64,000 nucleotides of DNA. Origin: Tellurirhabdus bombi. Its GTDB lineage: Bacteria > Bacteroidota > Bacteroidia > Cytophagales > Spirosomataceae. Location of the stretch: contig NZ_CP090557.1 of NCBI RefSeq assembly GCF_021484805.1, forward strand, positions 4,724,001 through 4,788,000, in the 5' to 3' direction. The translations under genes were made by a program, and so were the position numbers. The first letter of the stretch is position 1; each line of letters starts with the position of its first letter. The notes beneath the pieces were generated by a model. It worked only from the letters and a program-made list of their open reading frames with translations, had not been told where the DNA came from and did no database searches. Shown here piece by piece: positions 9,150-17,591 of this stretch.

Positions 9150-10253
9150 ATGAGAGGTTTTGCATTTTCTCAATATACGCCCCCCGAACAAAAATCAGGC
9201 AACAAATTCGACCAACTGCTTAATGTTTTCCAACAGCTGCTGTTGATGACATCCGGCAACGTCGAAGAAGCGTTGGCGTGGCTCAATGACCTTGACCGCC
9301 GCTACAGCCTGACGGACGACCAGTATGGCATTGGTGACTTCGTGGACGAAATGAAGCAAAAAGGCTACCTGACCGAGCAGAACGAAGAAGGCCAGATGAG
9401 CATGACGCCTAAGTCGGAGCAATCCATCCGGCAGTCGGCGCTGGAAGAAATTTTCGGCAAACTCAAGCGCTCTAAATCAGGTGGTAACCACCACACGCCG
9501 TATTCGGGCGTTGGCGATGAATTATCCAGCGACCTGCGCTCCTATCAGTTTGGCGATACGCTGGAACAGATTTCCATGACCGAATCCATTCGCAACGCGC
9601 AGATCAACAGCGGTGTCGACGATTTTCGCCTCATGGAAAGTGATTTGGAAGTGGTCGAAAAAGAGCAGAAATCGCAGACTTCCACGGTCTTGATGATTGA
9701 CATTAGCCATTCCATGATTTTGTACGGGGAAGACCGCATTACACCGGCTAAGAAAGTGGCGATGGCCCTTGTGGAACTGGTGAAGCAGAAATACCCGAAA
9801 GACACGCTGGATATTGTGGTATTCGGCAACGATTCCTGGCAGATTCAGGTGAAGGATTTGCCTTATCTGGAAGTGGGTCCGTACCACACCAACACGGTTG
9901 CCGGGCTGGAACTGGCGATGGACCTGCTCCGACGCCGGAAGAATAAGAATAAGCAGATTTTTATGATTACGGACGGAAAGCCAACCTGTTTGAAAGAAGG
10001 CATCAAGTATTACAAAAATAGTTTTGGCCTCGACCGGAAAGTGGTTAGCAAAACGCTGACGCTGGCCGCCCAGTGCCGCCGCCTGGATATTCCCATCACC
10101 ACGTTTATGATTGCCTCTGATCCTTACCTGAAACAGTTTGTTCATGAATTTACGAAAGTGAACAATGGTCGGGCTTATTACAGTGGTTTACAGGGCCTGG
10201 GCAACATGATGTTTGAGGACTTCCAACGCAATCGCCGGAAAAATATTAAATAA
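9150..10253 (+). CDS. VWA-domain protein, partner of a chelatase-like AAA ATPase
   Basis: A 367-residue cytoplasmic protein. The N-terminal half is helical and polar; the C-terminal half is a von Willebrand A domain with an intact MIDAS motif (DISHS, residues 184-188), a later Thr in YHTNTVAG, and a DGKPT loop. CoxE/ChlD-like VWA proteins act with MoxR or chelatase-I-type AAA ATPases to remodel or metallate target proteins. The likely partner gene lies at 11971-13491 on the same strand, separated by one opposite-strand gene. There are no chlorophyll genes nearby, so a magnesium-chelatase role is unlikely. The target is unknown. Confidence 0.85.
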   Translation: MRGFAFSQYTPPEQKSGNKFDQLLNVFQQLLLMTSGNVEEALAWLNDLDRRYSLTDDQYGIGDFVDEMKQKGYLTEQNEEGQMSMTPKSEQSIRQSALEEIFGKLKRSKSGGNHHTPYSGVGDELSSDLRSYQFGDTLEQISMTESIRNAQINSGVDDFRLMESDLEVVEKEQKSQTSTVLMIDISHSMILYGEDRITPAKKVAMALVELVKQKYPKDTLDIVVFGNDSWQIQVKDLPYLEVGPYHTNTVAGLELAMDLLRRRKNKNKQIFMITDGKPTCLKEGIKYYKNSFGLDRKVVSKTLTLAAQCRRLDIPITTFMIASDPYLKQFVHEFTKVNNGRAYYSGLQGLGNMMFEDFQRNRRKNIK

Positions 10254-10258
10254 TGTTC

Positions 10259-10290
10259 AGAGCCAACTCATTCGGGTTGGCTCTTTTTTT
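10259..10290 (+). terminator. Rho-independent terminator after the VWA gene
   Basis: AGAGCCAAC at 10259-10267 pairs perfectly with GTTGGCTCT at 10276-10284, followed by a run of T to 10290. The T-run touches the stop codon of the convergent IPT/TIG gene. Confidence 0.9.
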
Positions 10291-11839
10291 ATTTCAGCGT
10301 AAAATCAATCGTTGTACAAACCGTTCCGGCCTCATTGGTTACACAAATGGGACCTTCTTTTGCCGTAGCGGGTACTTTAACCCAGATTTCTTCATCGGTA
10401 TTTCTTCCGTCGAACGCTGCCGCGACGGTGCTGCCCGCGAAAAGAACCTGCGCATTCAGCAAGAATTCTCCTTTCAGCACGACCCGCCCACCAACTGGAA
10501 TTTTATTAGTGAATGAAGCAATAACGGGTTTTTGTATGACCACGATGGGTTGTGAAGTAGTGGCGCTGCCCGCCCGATTGGTAACGGTAACCGTTCCACT
10601 CGTAGCATCCGTTGGAATGGTAATTCGCAGGCTGGCTCCTTCCGCTCGCGCGGAAACGGTGGCAGGATAGTTGCCCAGCTTCACGCCAGAAATTCGGTGC
10701 AAATTGACGCCACTTACCGTAACCTCGCCCCCTCTAATCTGCCTTACTGGGCTAGCCATTAGCGATGCGGGAGGCAGGATCATGAAAAACGGGACTGGAC
10801 TAGTTGCCGCCCCACCCACGCTGCTTACAGTAATGGTTACAGTACCCGCCTGAGTCAGTTCCGGCACTGTTGCCTCTACCTGCGTATCGCTCCGAATTTT
10901 AAAAGGCGCTTCAATGGTGCCGAACAAAACCCGATTTATGTCTTTCAGGTTCTGGCCGGTAATTAGAACCTTGTCGCCTTTAATGCCTTCCGCAAGGCTT
11001 AAATTGCTAATCGAAGGAGCCGATACCACCAACAGGCTGTCTGCACTTGTGGCCGTAAGCTTGTCATAAACGGTAACCGTAATGCGTCCCGACAGTACGT
11101 TGGCAGGTACATAGGTACGAATTTCGGTATCTTTTACGGTTGTTCTCGCGGGATCTACTGGCACCCCACCTAATCGCACCAGACCGCTGGATAAATTGCG
11201 TCCCTGAATGATTAATTCCGTGCCGGAACGAACCTGACGAGGCGAAAAAGAAGTAATTTCAGGTTGGCCCGCTACTAGAAAATCAGTACTGGACGTGCCG
11301 CCCGCTGTTTCAATAATCAGGCTGGTAGGTCCCAACGGCACACCGGCAGGAATAGCAAACGCCATGGTAGTTTGTGTCGTGTCGCTGAAAGTTTTCACGG
11401 AGATAGCACCTATTCGAACGCCTTTTATCTGATCGAGGTAATTTCCTGAAATTCTGAGCACGCTACCGGGCAGCCCATTCATAGGCTGGACAGCCGTCAG
11501 AAGCGGGCCGGGTTGCAATACCGTAAACGAATGTGGTTCAGATACGCCTTCATCGGTGGAAACCTGAAGGGAGGTCTGGCCAACGGGCAAGTGCGGGACA
11601 ACGGCGGTGATGGACTGGCTGTAAACGCTTTTGAGGGTGGCGGCTACCTTCGTTCCCGATTGGCCAAAAGTAACGACCGGACTGTTCCCGAATTTAGCAC
11701 CGCTTATGGTAATTTCGGTTCCGATGCGTGCCCGGTCGGGCTCTACGCTCCAGACTTCGGGCGGGTAACTGCTAACGCGGCAAGCAGCCACAAAAACAGC
11801 CAATAAAATACACCATAAAAATGGTAACGTATTTTTCAT
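10289..11839 (-). CDS. Lipoprotein with six IPT/TIG repeats
   Basis: A 516-residue lipoprotein: signal peptide with lipobox FVAAC near residue 20, then six tandem Ig-like IPT/TIG domains of about 80 residues. Each begins with a phrase like PEITSFSPRQVRSGTELIIQG and ends in a TVTV-type strand, filling the protein to its end. There is no catalytic domain and no type IX sorting tail. In Bacteroidota such proteins are cell-surface scaffolds or glycan-binding proteins (compare SusE/F and TIG proteins); here there is no SusC/D neighbour. It lies between the VWA and AAA genes on the other strand. Confidence 0.88.
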   Translation of the reverse strand: MKNTLPFLWCILLAVFVAACRVSSYPPEVWSVEPDRARIGTEITISGAKFGNSPVVTFGQSGTKVAATLKSVYSQSITAVVPHLPVGQTSLQVSTDEGVSEPHSFTVLQPGPLLTAVQPMNGLPGSVLRISGNYLDQIKGVRIGAISVKTFSDTTQTTMAFAIPAGVPLGPTSLIIETAGGTSSTDFLVAGQPEITSFSPRQVRSGTELIIQGRNLSSGLVRLGGVPVDPARTTVKDTEIRTYVPANVLSGRITVTVYDKLTATSADSLLVVSAPSISNLSLAEGIKGDKVLITGQNLKDINRVLFGTIEAPFKIRSDTQVEATVPELTQAGTVTITVSSVGGAATSPVPFFMILPPASLMASPVRQIRGGEVTVSGVNLHRISGVKLGNYPATVSARAEGASLRITIPTDATSGTVTVTNRAGSATTSQPIVVIQKPVIASFTNKIPVGGRVVLKGEFLLNAQVLFAGSTVAAAFDGRNTDEEIWVKVPATAKEGPICVTNEAGTVCTTIDFTLK

Positions 11840-11970
11840 AACTTTTCAAAAAGTGCATGGTGTGAACTGGGAGGCAGGGTAAAATTAACCAAATTCTGCC
11901 AGCAAAAACCATTTTCCTGAAATGCCTGTTATTCAACAAACACTCGACCACAATCCAACTGAGTTACTGA

Positions 11971-13491
11971 ATGAGTTATCAAAACCTGAAGTCAAAAGAA
12001 TTGCTACAGATCAAAACCTTGGGCGAATTGCGGGCGGCTGGCTATCAGTCAAAATCCATCAAACAGGAATTACGAGCAAATCTCATTGAAAAAATAAAGG
12101 CCAAAGAAGTTGTTTTCCCGGGTATCTGGGGATACGAAGAGACCGTTATTCCTGAAGTTGAGCGCGCTATTCTGTCGATGCACCATATCAATTTGCTGGG
12201 CTTACGGGGGCAGGCAAAAACCCGGATTGCCCGCTTGATGGTCAATTTACTGGACGAATATATTCCGGTTGTTGAAGGGTCGGAATTGAATGATGATCCG
12301 CTTCAGCCACTGTCGCGTTTCGCCCACGATCTGATCAACGAGCGGGGTGATTCAACGCCGATTGCCTGGCTGCACCGCAATGATCGCTATACCGAAAAAC
12401 TAGCTACGCCGGATGTTTCCGTCGCCGACCTGGTGGGCGATGTAGACCCCATTAAAGCAGCTACGCTTAAGTTACCCTATTCGGACGAACGGACCATCCA
12501 TTTTGGTTTGATTCCTCGTTCGCACCGTTGCATTTTTGTCATCAACGAATTACCCGATTTGCAGGCACGGATTCAGGTATCGCTATTCAATATTTTGCAG
12601 GAAGGCGATATTCAGATTCGGGGTTTCAAACTGCGTCTGCCGCTGGATATTCAATTTGTGTTTACGGCCAATCCGGAAGATTATACCAACCGGGGAAGCA
12701 TCGTGACGCCACTGAAAGACCGGATTGATAGCCAGATTGTAACGCACTATCCGAAATCGATCGAGATCGGGAAGAAAATCACGCAGCAGGAGGCTATTGT
12801 GAAGACCGAGCAAAAAGGCATGATTAAAACCAATGACCTGATTGCCGACCTGATCGAACAAATTGCCATTGAAGCCCGCGAAAGTGAATACGTGGATGCC
12901 AAAAGTGGCGTTTCGGCCCGTCTGACCATTTCGGCTTACGAAAACTTGCTTTCGGCGGCTGAGCGGCGGGTTTTGATTAACAGCGAAAAAGATACGTACA
13001 TCCGCATTGCCGACCTTTATGGCGTCATTGCTTCCATCTGCGGAAAGGTAGAGCTGGTGTATGAAGGCGAGGTCGAAGGCCCCGTTATTGTGGCGCAAAG
13101 CCTGATCGGTAAAGCCATTCGAAATCAGTTTCTGAATTATTTCCCGAATCCGGAAAAAGCGAAAAAAGACCGGAAACGGGTTAATCCGTACAAGAAAATT
13201 ACGGATTGGTTCGGCGACGGAAACGTGATGGAAATCCTGAGCGATTTGCCTAACCGGGATTACGAAAACCGCCTTCGCACCATTGATGGCCTCGACGATC
13301 TGGTTGATCAATCCCATTCGCGCCTGAGCAAGCAAGAGAAGTTGTTTATGATGGAATTTGCGCTTCACGGCCTGGCGGAACACTCCATGATTGGAAAAAA
13401 ATCGCTGGATACCGGCTTGCAATTTAAAGACCTGCTAGGCTCGATGCTGGGCTCCAGCCAAGGTTTTGAAGAAGAGGAAGACGACGAATAA
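11971..13491 (+). CDS. MoxR/magnesium-chelatase-I-like AAA+ ATPase
   Basis: A 506-residue AAA+ ATPase. Walker A is GLRGQAKT (residues 77-84), Walker B is CIFVINELPDL, and the segment FTANPEDYTNRGSIVTPLKD carries the sensor-1 Asn and arginine-finger region of the chelatase I/MoxR class. A C-terminal helical lid and an acidic tail (EEEEDDE) follow. Enzymes of this class work with a VWA partner, here most likely the 9150-10253 product. An overlapping ATG at 11922 in another frame was rejected. 'Magnesium chelatase' is the usual label, but no tetrapyrrole genes are near. Confidence 0.9.
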   Translation: MSYQNLKSKELLQIKTLGELRAAGYQSKSIKQELRANLIEKIKAKEVVFPGIWGYEETVIPEVERAILSMHHINLLGLRGQAKTRIARLMVNLLDEYIPVVEGSELNDDPLQPLSRFAHDLINERGDSTPIAWLHRNDRYTEKLATPDVSVADLVGDVDPIKAATLKLPYSDERTIHFGLIPRSHRCIFVINELPDLQARIQVSLFNILQEGDIQIRGFKLRLPLDIQFVFTANPEDYTNRGSIVTPLKDRIDSQIVTHYPKSIEIGKKITQQEAIVKTEQKGMIKTNDLIADLIEQIAIEARESEYVDAKSGVSARLTISAYENLLSAAERRVLINSEKDTYIRIADLYGVIASICGKVELVYEGEVEGPVIVAQSLIGKAIRNQFLNYFPNPEKAKKDRKRVNPYKKITDWFGDGNVMEILSDLPNRDYENRLRTIDGLDDLVDQSHSRLSKQEKLFMMEFALHGLAEHSMIGKKSLDTGLQFKDLLGSMLGSSQGFEEEEDDE

Positions 13492-13524
13492 GGTTGTATC
13501 CTTTTGACCTTAACGAGTTACAAT

Positions 13525-13558
13525 AAAAGTACACTTTCTGACCGGAAGTGTACTTTTT
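13525..13558 (+). terminator. Rho-independent terminator after the AAA ATPase gene
   Basis: AAAAGTACACTT at 13525-13536 pairs perfectly with AAGTGTACTTTT at 13546-13557 and ends in a T-run. Confidence 0.9.
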
Positions 13559-13570
13559 GTTTATACGGGA

Positions 13571-13597
13571 AACTACGTATTGATAAATTACGTAGTT
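13571..13597. promoter_or_regulatory. Perfect inverted repeat, possible operator
   Basis: AACTACGTA at 13571-13579 and TACGTAGTT at 13589-13597 form a perfect 9-bp inverted repeat with a nine-base spacer, 30 bases upstream of the candidate -7 element of the outer-membrane protein gene. It has no T-run and is separate from the terminator before it, so an operator is the more likely reading. Confidence 0.4.
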
Positions 13598-13626
13598 CTG
13601 CGCTAGTTTAACCCAACCGATGCCCC

Positions 13627-13634
13627 TAGTTTTG
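13627..13634 (+). promoter_or_regulatory. Candidate -7 promoter element (TAGTTTTG)
   Basis: Exact match to the Bacteroidota -7 consensus TAnnTTTG, 49 bases before the start codon of the outer-membrane barrel gene. No exact TTG is seen at the -33 position. Confidence 0.55.
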
Positions 13635-13682
13635 CAGCACCTATTTGGGTAAACAACAACAGATAAACAACAAATAACACTA

Positions 13683-14612
13683 ATGAAAACGTATTTCCTG
13701 ACTTGCTGTCTGCTGGCAGCGAGTCTTTTGACTCAGGCTCAAACAGCAAAACCCAAAACGACTGCCGCCAAAAAACCAGTAGCCGTAGCCAAGAAAACAA
13801 CGGCAGCAAAGCCAAAAACGGCTTCCGCACAACCCACCGCCACTGCCCGTCCAGTAGCCAAAGCATCGGCTACTCAAACAGCACCAGCCGCTACATCGGC
13901 CACTGCCTCTGCCCAAACAGAAATTGCCGAAAACAGAACAACAACTCCAGCATCTGCCAAAACAGCAGCGGCTCCAGCTCGTTCAGCGGCAGCCAAGCCC
14001 ACTAAAGTAGCATCCCCGACCAATACCGGAAAAGGATTATCGGTTGGTTTTCGGGCAGGTGCTAACGTGGTATTGAATAAATTTACAGAAGACGATCAGA
14101 GCGCTGGTGTTATCAAACGTGTACCAGGATTTACGGGAGGAGTTGTGCTGAATTATGGCATTAGCAATTCATTCTCGATTCAACCCGAAATTCTGTATAC
14201 CCGACGCACCATTAAAGCCTCGGGTAGCGACGCTGGAATTACGTTCTCGACCCAGGTAGATATCAACTCGGTCGAAGTTCCGCTCTTACTTAAAGGATCC
14301 TTTGGAAAGCAAGTTCGGGTATTTGTTAATGCTGGCCCGTACGTAAATTATAACTTGAACGCCCGCCTGAAAATTACCATTAACGGACAGTCAGAATCGG
14401 AGAAACAAAAATTTGGCAAAGGCGATGCTCGTCTGGAATATGGTGTAACGGGAGGGGCGGGTGTTATGCTGCCCGTTGGTCCGGGTTCGTTAATGGTCGA
14501 AGGTCGGTATACCCACGCGCTGGGCACTAATTCCAAGGAGCAATCAGACGTCAGTGAATACTTCAAATTAGCGACAGTCTCAATCGGTTACATCATTCCG
14601 TTGGGTCTATAG
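13683..14612 (+). CDS. Outer-membrane beta-barrel protein (PorT family) with an Ala/Lys/Thr-rich segment
   Basis: A 309-residue exported protein. A signal peptide (MKTYFLTCCLLAASLLTQAQ) is followed by about 90 low-complexity residues rich in Ala, Lys, Thr and Pro. The C-terminal 190 residues look like an outer-membrane barrel of the PorT/OmpW-like type (GLSVGFRAGANVVLNKF at the start, alternating strands, and ATVSIGYIIPLGL at the end). The positively charged linker could bind the cell wall or lipopolysaccharide; that is inference. It has its own promoter and a strong terminator upstream. Structural, signalling and transport roles are all possible. Confidence 0.8.
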   Translation: MKTYFLTCCLLAASLLTQAQTAKPKTTAAKKPVAVAKKTTAAKPKTASAQPTATARPVAKASATQTAPAATSATASAQTEIAENRTTTPASAKTAAAPARSAAAKPTKVASPTNTGKGLSVGFRAGANVVLNKFTEDDQSAGVIKRVPGFTGGVVLNYGISNSFSIQPEILYTRRTIKASGSDAGITFSTQVDINSVEVPLLLKGSFGKQVRVFVNAGPYVNYNLNARLKITINGQSESEKQKFGKGDARLEYGVTGGAGVMLPVGPGSLMVEGRYTHALGTNSKEQSDVSEYFKLATVSIGYIIPLGL

Positions 14613-14614
14613 GC

Positions 14615-14935
14615 TTACTCCACCACAACAGCGGTTCCGTTCGCGCTCACCATCAATAAACCGCCATTATTGCCAACGGTCTGGTAGTCAAGATCAATGG
14701 CGATAATGGCGTTTGCCCCTAATCGCTGCGCCTGTTCAATCATTTCGGAGATAGCAATTCCTTTGGCTTCGCGGAGGGCTTGCTCATAAGCACTCGACCG
14801 CCCCCCGACAACATCGCGGACACTAGCCAGAAAGTCTTTAATCAGATTAGAGCCTATAATTGCTTCACCATTGGCCAAGCCTAAATATTTGATGATCCGT
14901 TTACCTTCGATGTTAGGAGTAGTAGTTATTAGCAT
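14615..14935 (-). CDS. YbjQ family protein (heavy-metal-binding domain, UPF0145)
   Basis: A 106-residue protein of the YbjQ/DUF74 family, which forms pentamers. Visible hallmarks are the N-terminal MLITTTPNIEGKRI, the central VGGRSSAYEQALREAK and the end segment ANAIIAIDLDYQTVG. Length is normal for the family. The function in bacteria is not settled despite the 'heavy-metal-binding' label. Its stop lies two bases from the convergent barrel-protein gene. Confidence 0.92.
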   Translation of the reverse strand: MLITTTPNIEGKRIIKYLGLANGEAIIGSNLIKDFLASVRDVVGGRSSAYEQALREAKGIAISEMIEQAQRLGANAIIAIDLDYQTVGNNGGLLMVSANGTAVVVE

Positions 14936-14963
14936 AGTTGCAGAATGGCAAAGCCCAAAGTAA

Positions 14964-14971
14964 CAAAATTA
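14964..14971 (-). promoter_or_regulatory. Candidate -7 element for the ybjQ-like gene
   Basis: Reads TAATTTTG on the minus strand, an exact TAnnTTTG match, 29 bases before the ATG at 14935. The -33 TTG is not seen. Confidence 0.5.
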
Positions 14972-15113
14972 TAAGCTTTCTTTATGAAAAAAGACCGAAT
15001 TTTATCCCTTTATGCCGCGGCAGACTACGCAAATCAATCGTTTTTCTAACTATATTCGCATTATACCTACTTTTTACACTCTACCCGGCACTTTCCGCAA
15101 TAGGCTTGCTTTT

Positions 15114-16430
15114 CTACTTCTGTTCTCTGGTAGCCGCTTCGGTTGGAATTGATTTCCGCCCCTCATCCATCGCCAAACCCAAGCGGAAAATGCTACCTCC
15201 CGTTTCAGCTTCCGTGAAATCAATGGTAGCGCCCAGTTTATCCGCTAGCGCTTTGACAATCGACAAACCCAATCCAGACGAGCTTTCGCTGTTGGTTGGC
15301 CGGGCCGACAGCCGCTGAAAGCGTTTGAAAAGCTGCGCCCGTTCGTTGGGCTGAATGCCGGGGCCTTCGTCCCGAATCGCAATGTAACACCGATCCGCCT
15401 GCTGATAGACACTGATGTATACATTCCGTCCCATCGGTGTGAATTTCAGCGCATTACTAATCAGATTATCCAGAATCCGAACCACCAGTTCAAAGTCAGA
15501 ATGAATAACGATGGGCTGGCTTGGCATGGACAGGTGCAAACCAATTGATTTTTGACGTGCCTGTACTTCGTAACCTGCTGCCAGCGCTTCGATCAGGTCA
15601 TCCAGCTCTATTTCTGTAATTTGCAGGGGTTGCTCGGCGTACACCAGCGAATTGTAAAATACAATGCTATTGATCAGGTCCACGCCGCGCCGCACGGTCT
15701 TCATGCCATAATCGATGTTTTCCCGCTGCTCTTCGCTCAATTCCGGGATAGTATTCAGGTGTTGAAAAATGGCATTGATGGTGGCAAGCGGTGATTTCAG
15801 GTCGTGCGCGATCACACTGATCAGGCTTTCAATTTCGCGATTTACCTCGGCTAGCTCCTCATTTTTTCGTTCGAGCGTATTATGCTCATCCAAAAGTTGC
15901 TGGTTAATCCGGTACAAGGCCGAAAGATTGTTAAGTTCTGACAGTCCTTCTGAAGCAGCCGGAAAACGCGACGCTATCTGGCGTTTTAAATCGGCCACTT
16001 GCAACGAAACCATCTGTAAAAGGATCTTATCCTGTAGAAAAAACAACGCTTCGTTAATATCTTCGTCTGATAAAGGACAGGATTGATCCCAGGCCAGTAA
16101 AATATAGCCGCTCATACTAGCGTGCCGAAGGGGAAAACAATAGATGCGTTGGGTATCTTGGAAATACAGTTGCAAAGCCCTTGGTAACGCTTCCAGAGCG
16201 ATATTCTGGGGAGCGGCACAAGCAATTTTAAAAGGAAAAAGCCCCGGTATCGTAATGGTTGGCGACACATACAACAGGTCCGCTAAAGTTGCGTTATATT
16301 GTCTGATAACACAGCATAGTCGGGCACCCATGTATTGCCGGATTAACGACACATAGGAAGTCAAGTCAGGTTCTTTTTTCGAATTGACAGCAAATTCGTG
16401 GAATTGTTGGTGAAAATCTTTCCACTGCAT
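15114..16430 (-). CDS. Soluble sensor histidine kinase (HisKA + HATPase_c)
   Basis: A 438-residue kinase without membrane segments. Residues 1-170 form a sensor region I cannot assign (possibly GAF-like), followed by a short coiled coil. The HisKA domain has VIAHDLKSPLATINAIFQHL with the phospho-acceptor His, and the ATPase domain has N-box NLISNALKFTP, then DEGPGIQPNERAQLFKRF and GLGLSIVKALADKLGA. No response regulator is adjacent. The upstream region shared with the divergent lipoprotein gene contains a repeated palindromic motif (see 16471-16559). Confidence 0.9.
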   Translation of the reverse strand: MQWKDFHQQFHEFAVNSKKEPDLTSYVSLIRQYMGARLCCVIRQYNATLADLLYVSPTITIPGLFPFKIACAAPQNIALEALPRALQLYFQDTQRIYCFPLRHASMSGYILLAWDQSCPLSDEDINEALFFLQDKILLQMVSLQVADLKRQIASRFPAASEGLSELNNLSALYRINQQLLDEHNTLERKNEELAEVNREIESLISVIAHDLKSPLATINAIFQHLNTIPELSEEQRENIDYGMKTVRRGVDLINSIVFYNSLVYAEQPLQITEIELDDLIEALAAGYEVQARQKSIGLHLSMPSQPIVIHSDFELVVRILDNLISNALKFTPMGRNVYISVYQQADRCYIAIRDEGPGIQPNERAQLFKRFQRLSARPTNSESSSGLGLSIVKALADKLGATIDFTEAETGGSIFRLGLAMDEGRKSIPTEAATREQK

Positions 16431-16470
16431 AAGGAATCATTAACAGGTTTGATGAAGCTGCTGTTTGTTG

Positions 16471-16559
16471 AGTATACGGTATACTTACGAAATAAGTAGC
16501 TTTATATATTTGTTTACCAATAGATTATTTCTTTTGTTTAGTAAAGTAGGTATACGGTA
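16471..16559. promoter_or_regulatory. Repeated GTATACGGTA motif, candidate operator pair
   Basis: AGTATAC-G-GTATACT at 16471-16485 is a perfect 15-base palindrome. Its ten-base core GTATACGGTA (16472-16481) recurs exactly at 16550-16559. Both copies lie between the divergent histidine kinase and lipoprotein genes, the second one 18 bases before a -7 element. Confidence 0.45.
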
Positions 16560-16576
16560 GTCATTTTATTTCTAAA

Positions 16577-16584
16577 TAACTTTG
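16577..16584 (+). promoter_or_regulatory. Candidate -7 element (TAACTTTG)
   Basis: Exact TAnnTTTG, 48 bases before the start of the lipocalin-like lipoprotein gene and 18 bases after the second GTATACGGTA copy. No -33 TTG at the usual spacing. Confidence 0.5.
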
Positions 16585-16631
16585 CCCCAATCTATCATAA
16601 AATATTCTTTACTTTTTTTCATTTACGCAAT

Positions 16632-17147
16632 ATGTTCGCAAAACCTATCCAATACCGTTTTAGTGGCTGGACGTTTCTCCTTTTATTAGCACTCCCTCTC
16701 TGGTTTGGCAGTTGTAAGAAAGATAAAGAAGAAGATGGCCCCGGCACCGTGGAGGGAAATTGGAAAGTCACTTCGGGGAAAATTGACCCTAGTGTTTCGG
16801 GCTTTTCAGATTTTGTTCTAATAGGCAATACGTACAATCAATCGACGTGCCTGACGGACCTTACTGTTTCATTCAAAGCCGATGGGAAATTGCAATTAGA
16901 TAATCCCGCTTCCTGCGATAAAATCAATCCAAAGGTCATTGCCAACGCAACCGGAATTGAGACGAACAGCGCTTGGGTTCATACAGGCGACAAACTGACG
17001 CTCACCACCACCGACGGGGTCAAGCAGGAATACGGCGTCTCGGTGAACAATAAAACGATGCAGTTAACCTTCAGCAAAGATGCTGACTGGGATAATGATG
17101 GTAAACCTTCCAACTATAATTATACCCTCGTTTTCACCCGCCAGTAA
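16632..17147 (+). CDS. Lipocalin-like lipoprotein
   Basis: A 171-residue lipoprotein. A hydrophobic leader ends in the lipobox WFGSC (Cys near 27), followed by a charged linker KKDKEEDGP and a small beta-barrel domain starting GTVEGNWKVTSGKIDP, the usual opening of Bacteroidota lipocalin-like domains. The C-terminus ends in strands NYTLVFTRQ. It probably faces the periplasm or the cell surface. Ligand unknown. It is monocistronic, with its own promoter element and a very strong terminator. Confidence 0.8.
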   Translation: MFAKPIQYRFSGWTFLLLLALPLWFGSCKKDKEEDGPGTVEGNWKVTSGKIDPSVSGFSDFVLIGNTYNQSTCLTDLTVSFKADGKLQLDNPASCDKINPKVIANATGIETNSAWVHTGDKLTLTTTDGVKQEYGVSVNNKTMQLTFSKDADWDNDGKPSNYNYTLVFTRQ

Positions 17148-17170
17148 GTTGGCATCCTGACGATTTTTTG

Positions 17171-17206
17171 GTCGCTGCTCTAATTGTAGAGCAGCGACTT
17201 TTTTTT
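17171..17206 (+). terminator. Strong Rho-independent terminator
   Basis: GTCGCTGCTCTA at 17171-17182 and TAGAGCAGCGAC at 17187-17198 form a perfect 12-bp stem with a four-base loop, then eight T. Confidence 0.95.
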
Positions 17207-17213
17207 GGTCTTC

Positions 17214-17567
17214 TCAATACCTGGCTCTCCCTCCCCGGGTTAATACCGCCATAACGAACATGACCAAACTGCAAATTGCCAGCCCCCCTGACTCGCGGGC
17301 CAGCTCAATATTTATTGTTTTCATGCCCAGTTCATCCAGGGTAAACCCTTCAAAGACAGGCGGCCATTGCAGGTAAGCAGCAACTAGATAGATTCCGCCC
17401 GCAATGAGGTAGAACCAGGGCTTCACGGCCTGCGAAAGTGCCATGAAACAGGCCGCCGCCGCAAAAAGATAAATAGAAATCCAAAGGCCCGGATCGGGGT
17501 CGTTGTATTGAAATACGGCAAACAGAATAAAAAGTAAACCGAATATGATTGAAATCCATTTTCGCAT
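17214..17567 (-). CDS. TMEM220-like small membrane protein
   Basis: A 117-residue protein with four hydrophobic helices and the opening phrase FAVFQYNDPDPGLWISIY, which I recognise from the transmembrane protein 220 family found in Bacteroidota and animals. Function is unknown for the family. It begins 24 bases downstream of the TPR gene on the minus strand, so the two are probably co-transcribed. Confidence 0.8.
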   Translation of the reverse strand: MRKWISIIFGLLFILFAVFQYNDPDPGLWISIYLFAAAACFMALSQAVKPWFYLIAGGIYLVAAYLQWPPVFEGFTLDELGMKTINIELARESGGLAICSLVMFVMAVLTRGGRARY

Positions 17568-17591
17568 GGCAAACTAACTTATGGTTTTTAT

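Noticed and set aside
9522-10145. A 207-residue antisense frame in the VWA gene
   Set aside because: It shows the same His/Gln/Phe-rich shadow composition, and the VWA motifs are on the other strand.
11922-11970. An ATG and open frame overlapping the start of the AAA ATPase in another phase
   Set aside because: It ends in a stop after about 55 codons inside the ATPase gene and has no recognisable product.
12583-13422. A long (279-residue) frame antisense to the AAA ATPase
   Set aside because: It lies entirely inside a well-recognised ATPase gene and reads as His/Phe/Gln-rich antisense protein typical of shadows.
14938-15318. A 126-residue open frame on the plus strand with a hydrophobic start
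   Set aside because: Its second half lies antisense to the end of the histidine kinase gene and has no family character. The hydrophobic part is in the short gap only. The frame is an accident of the kinase's complementary strand.
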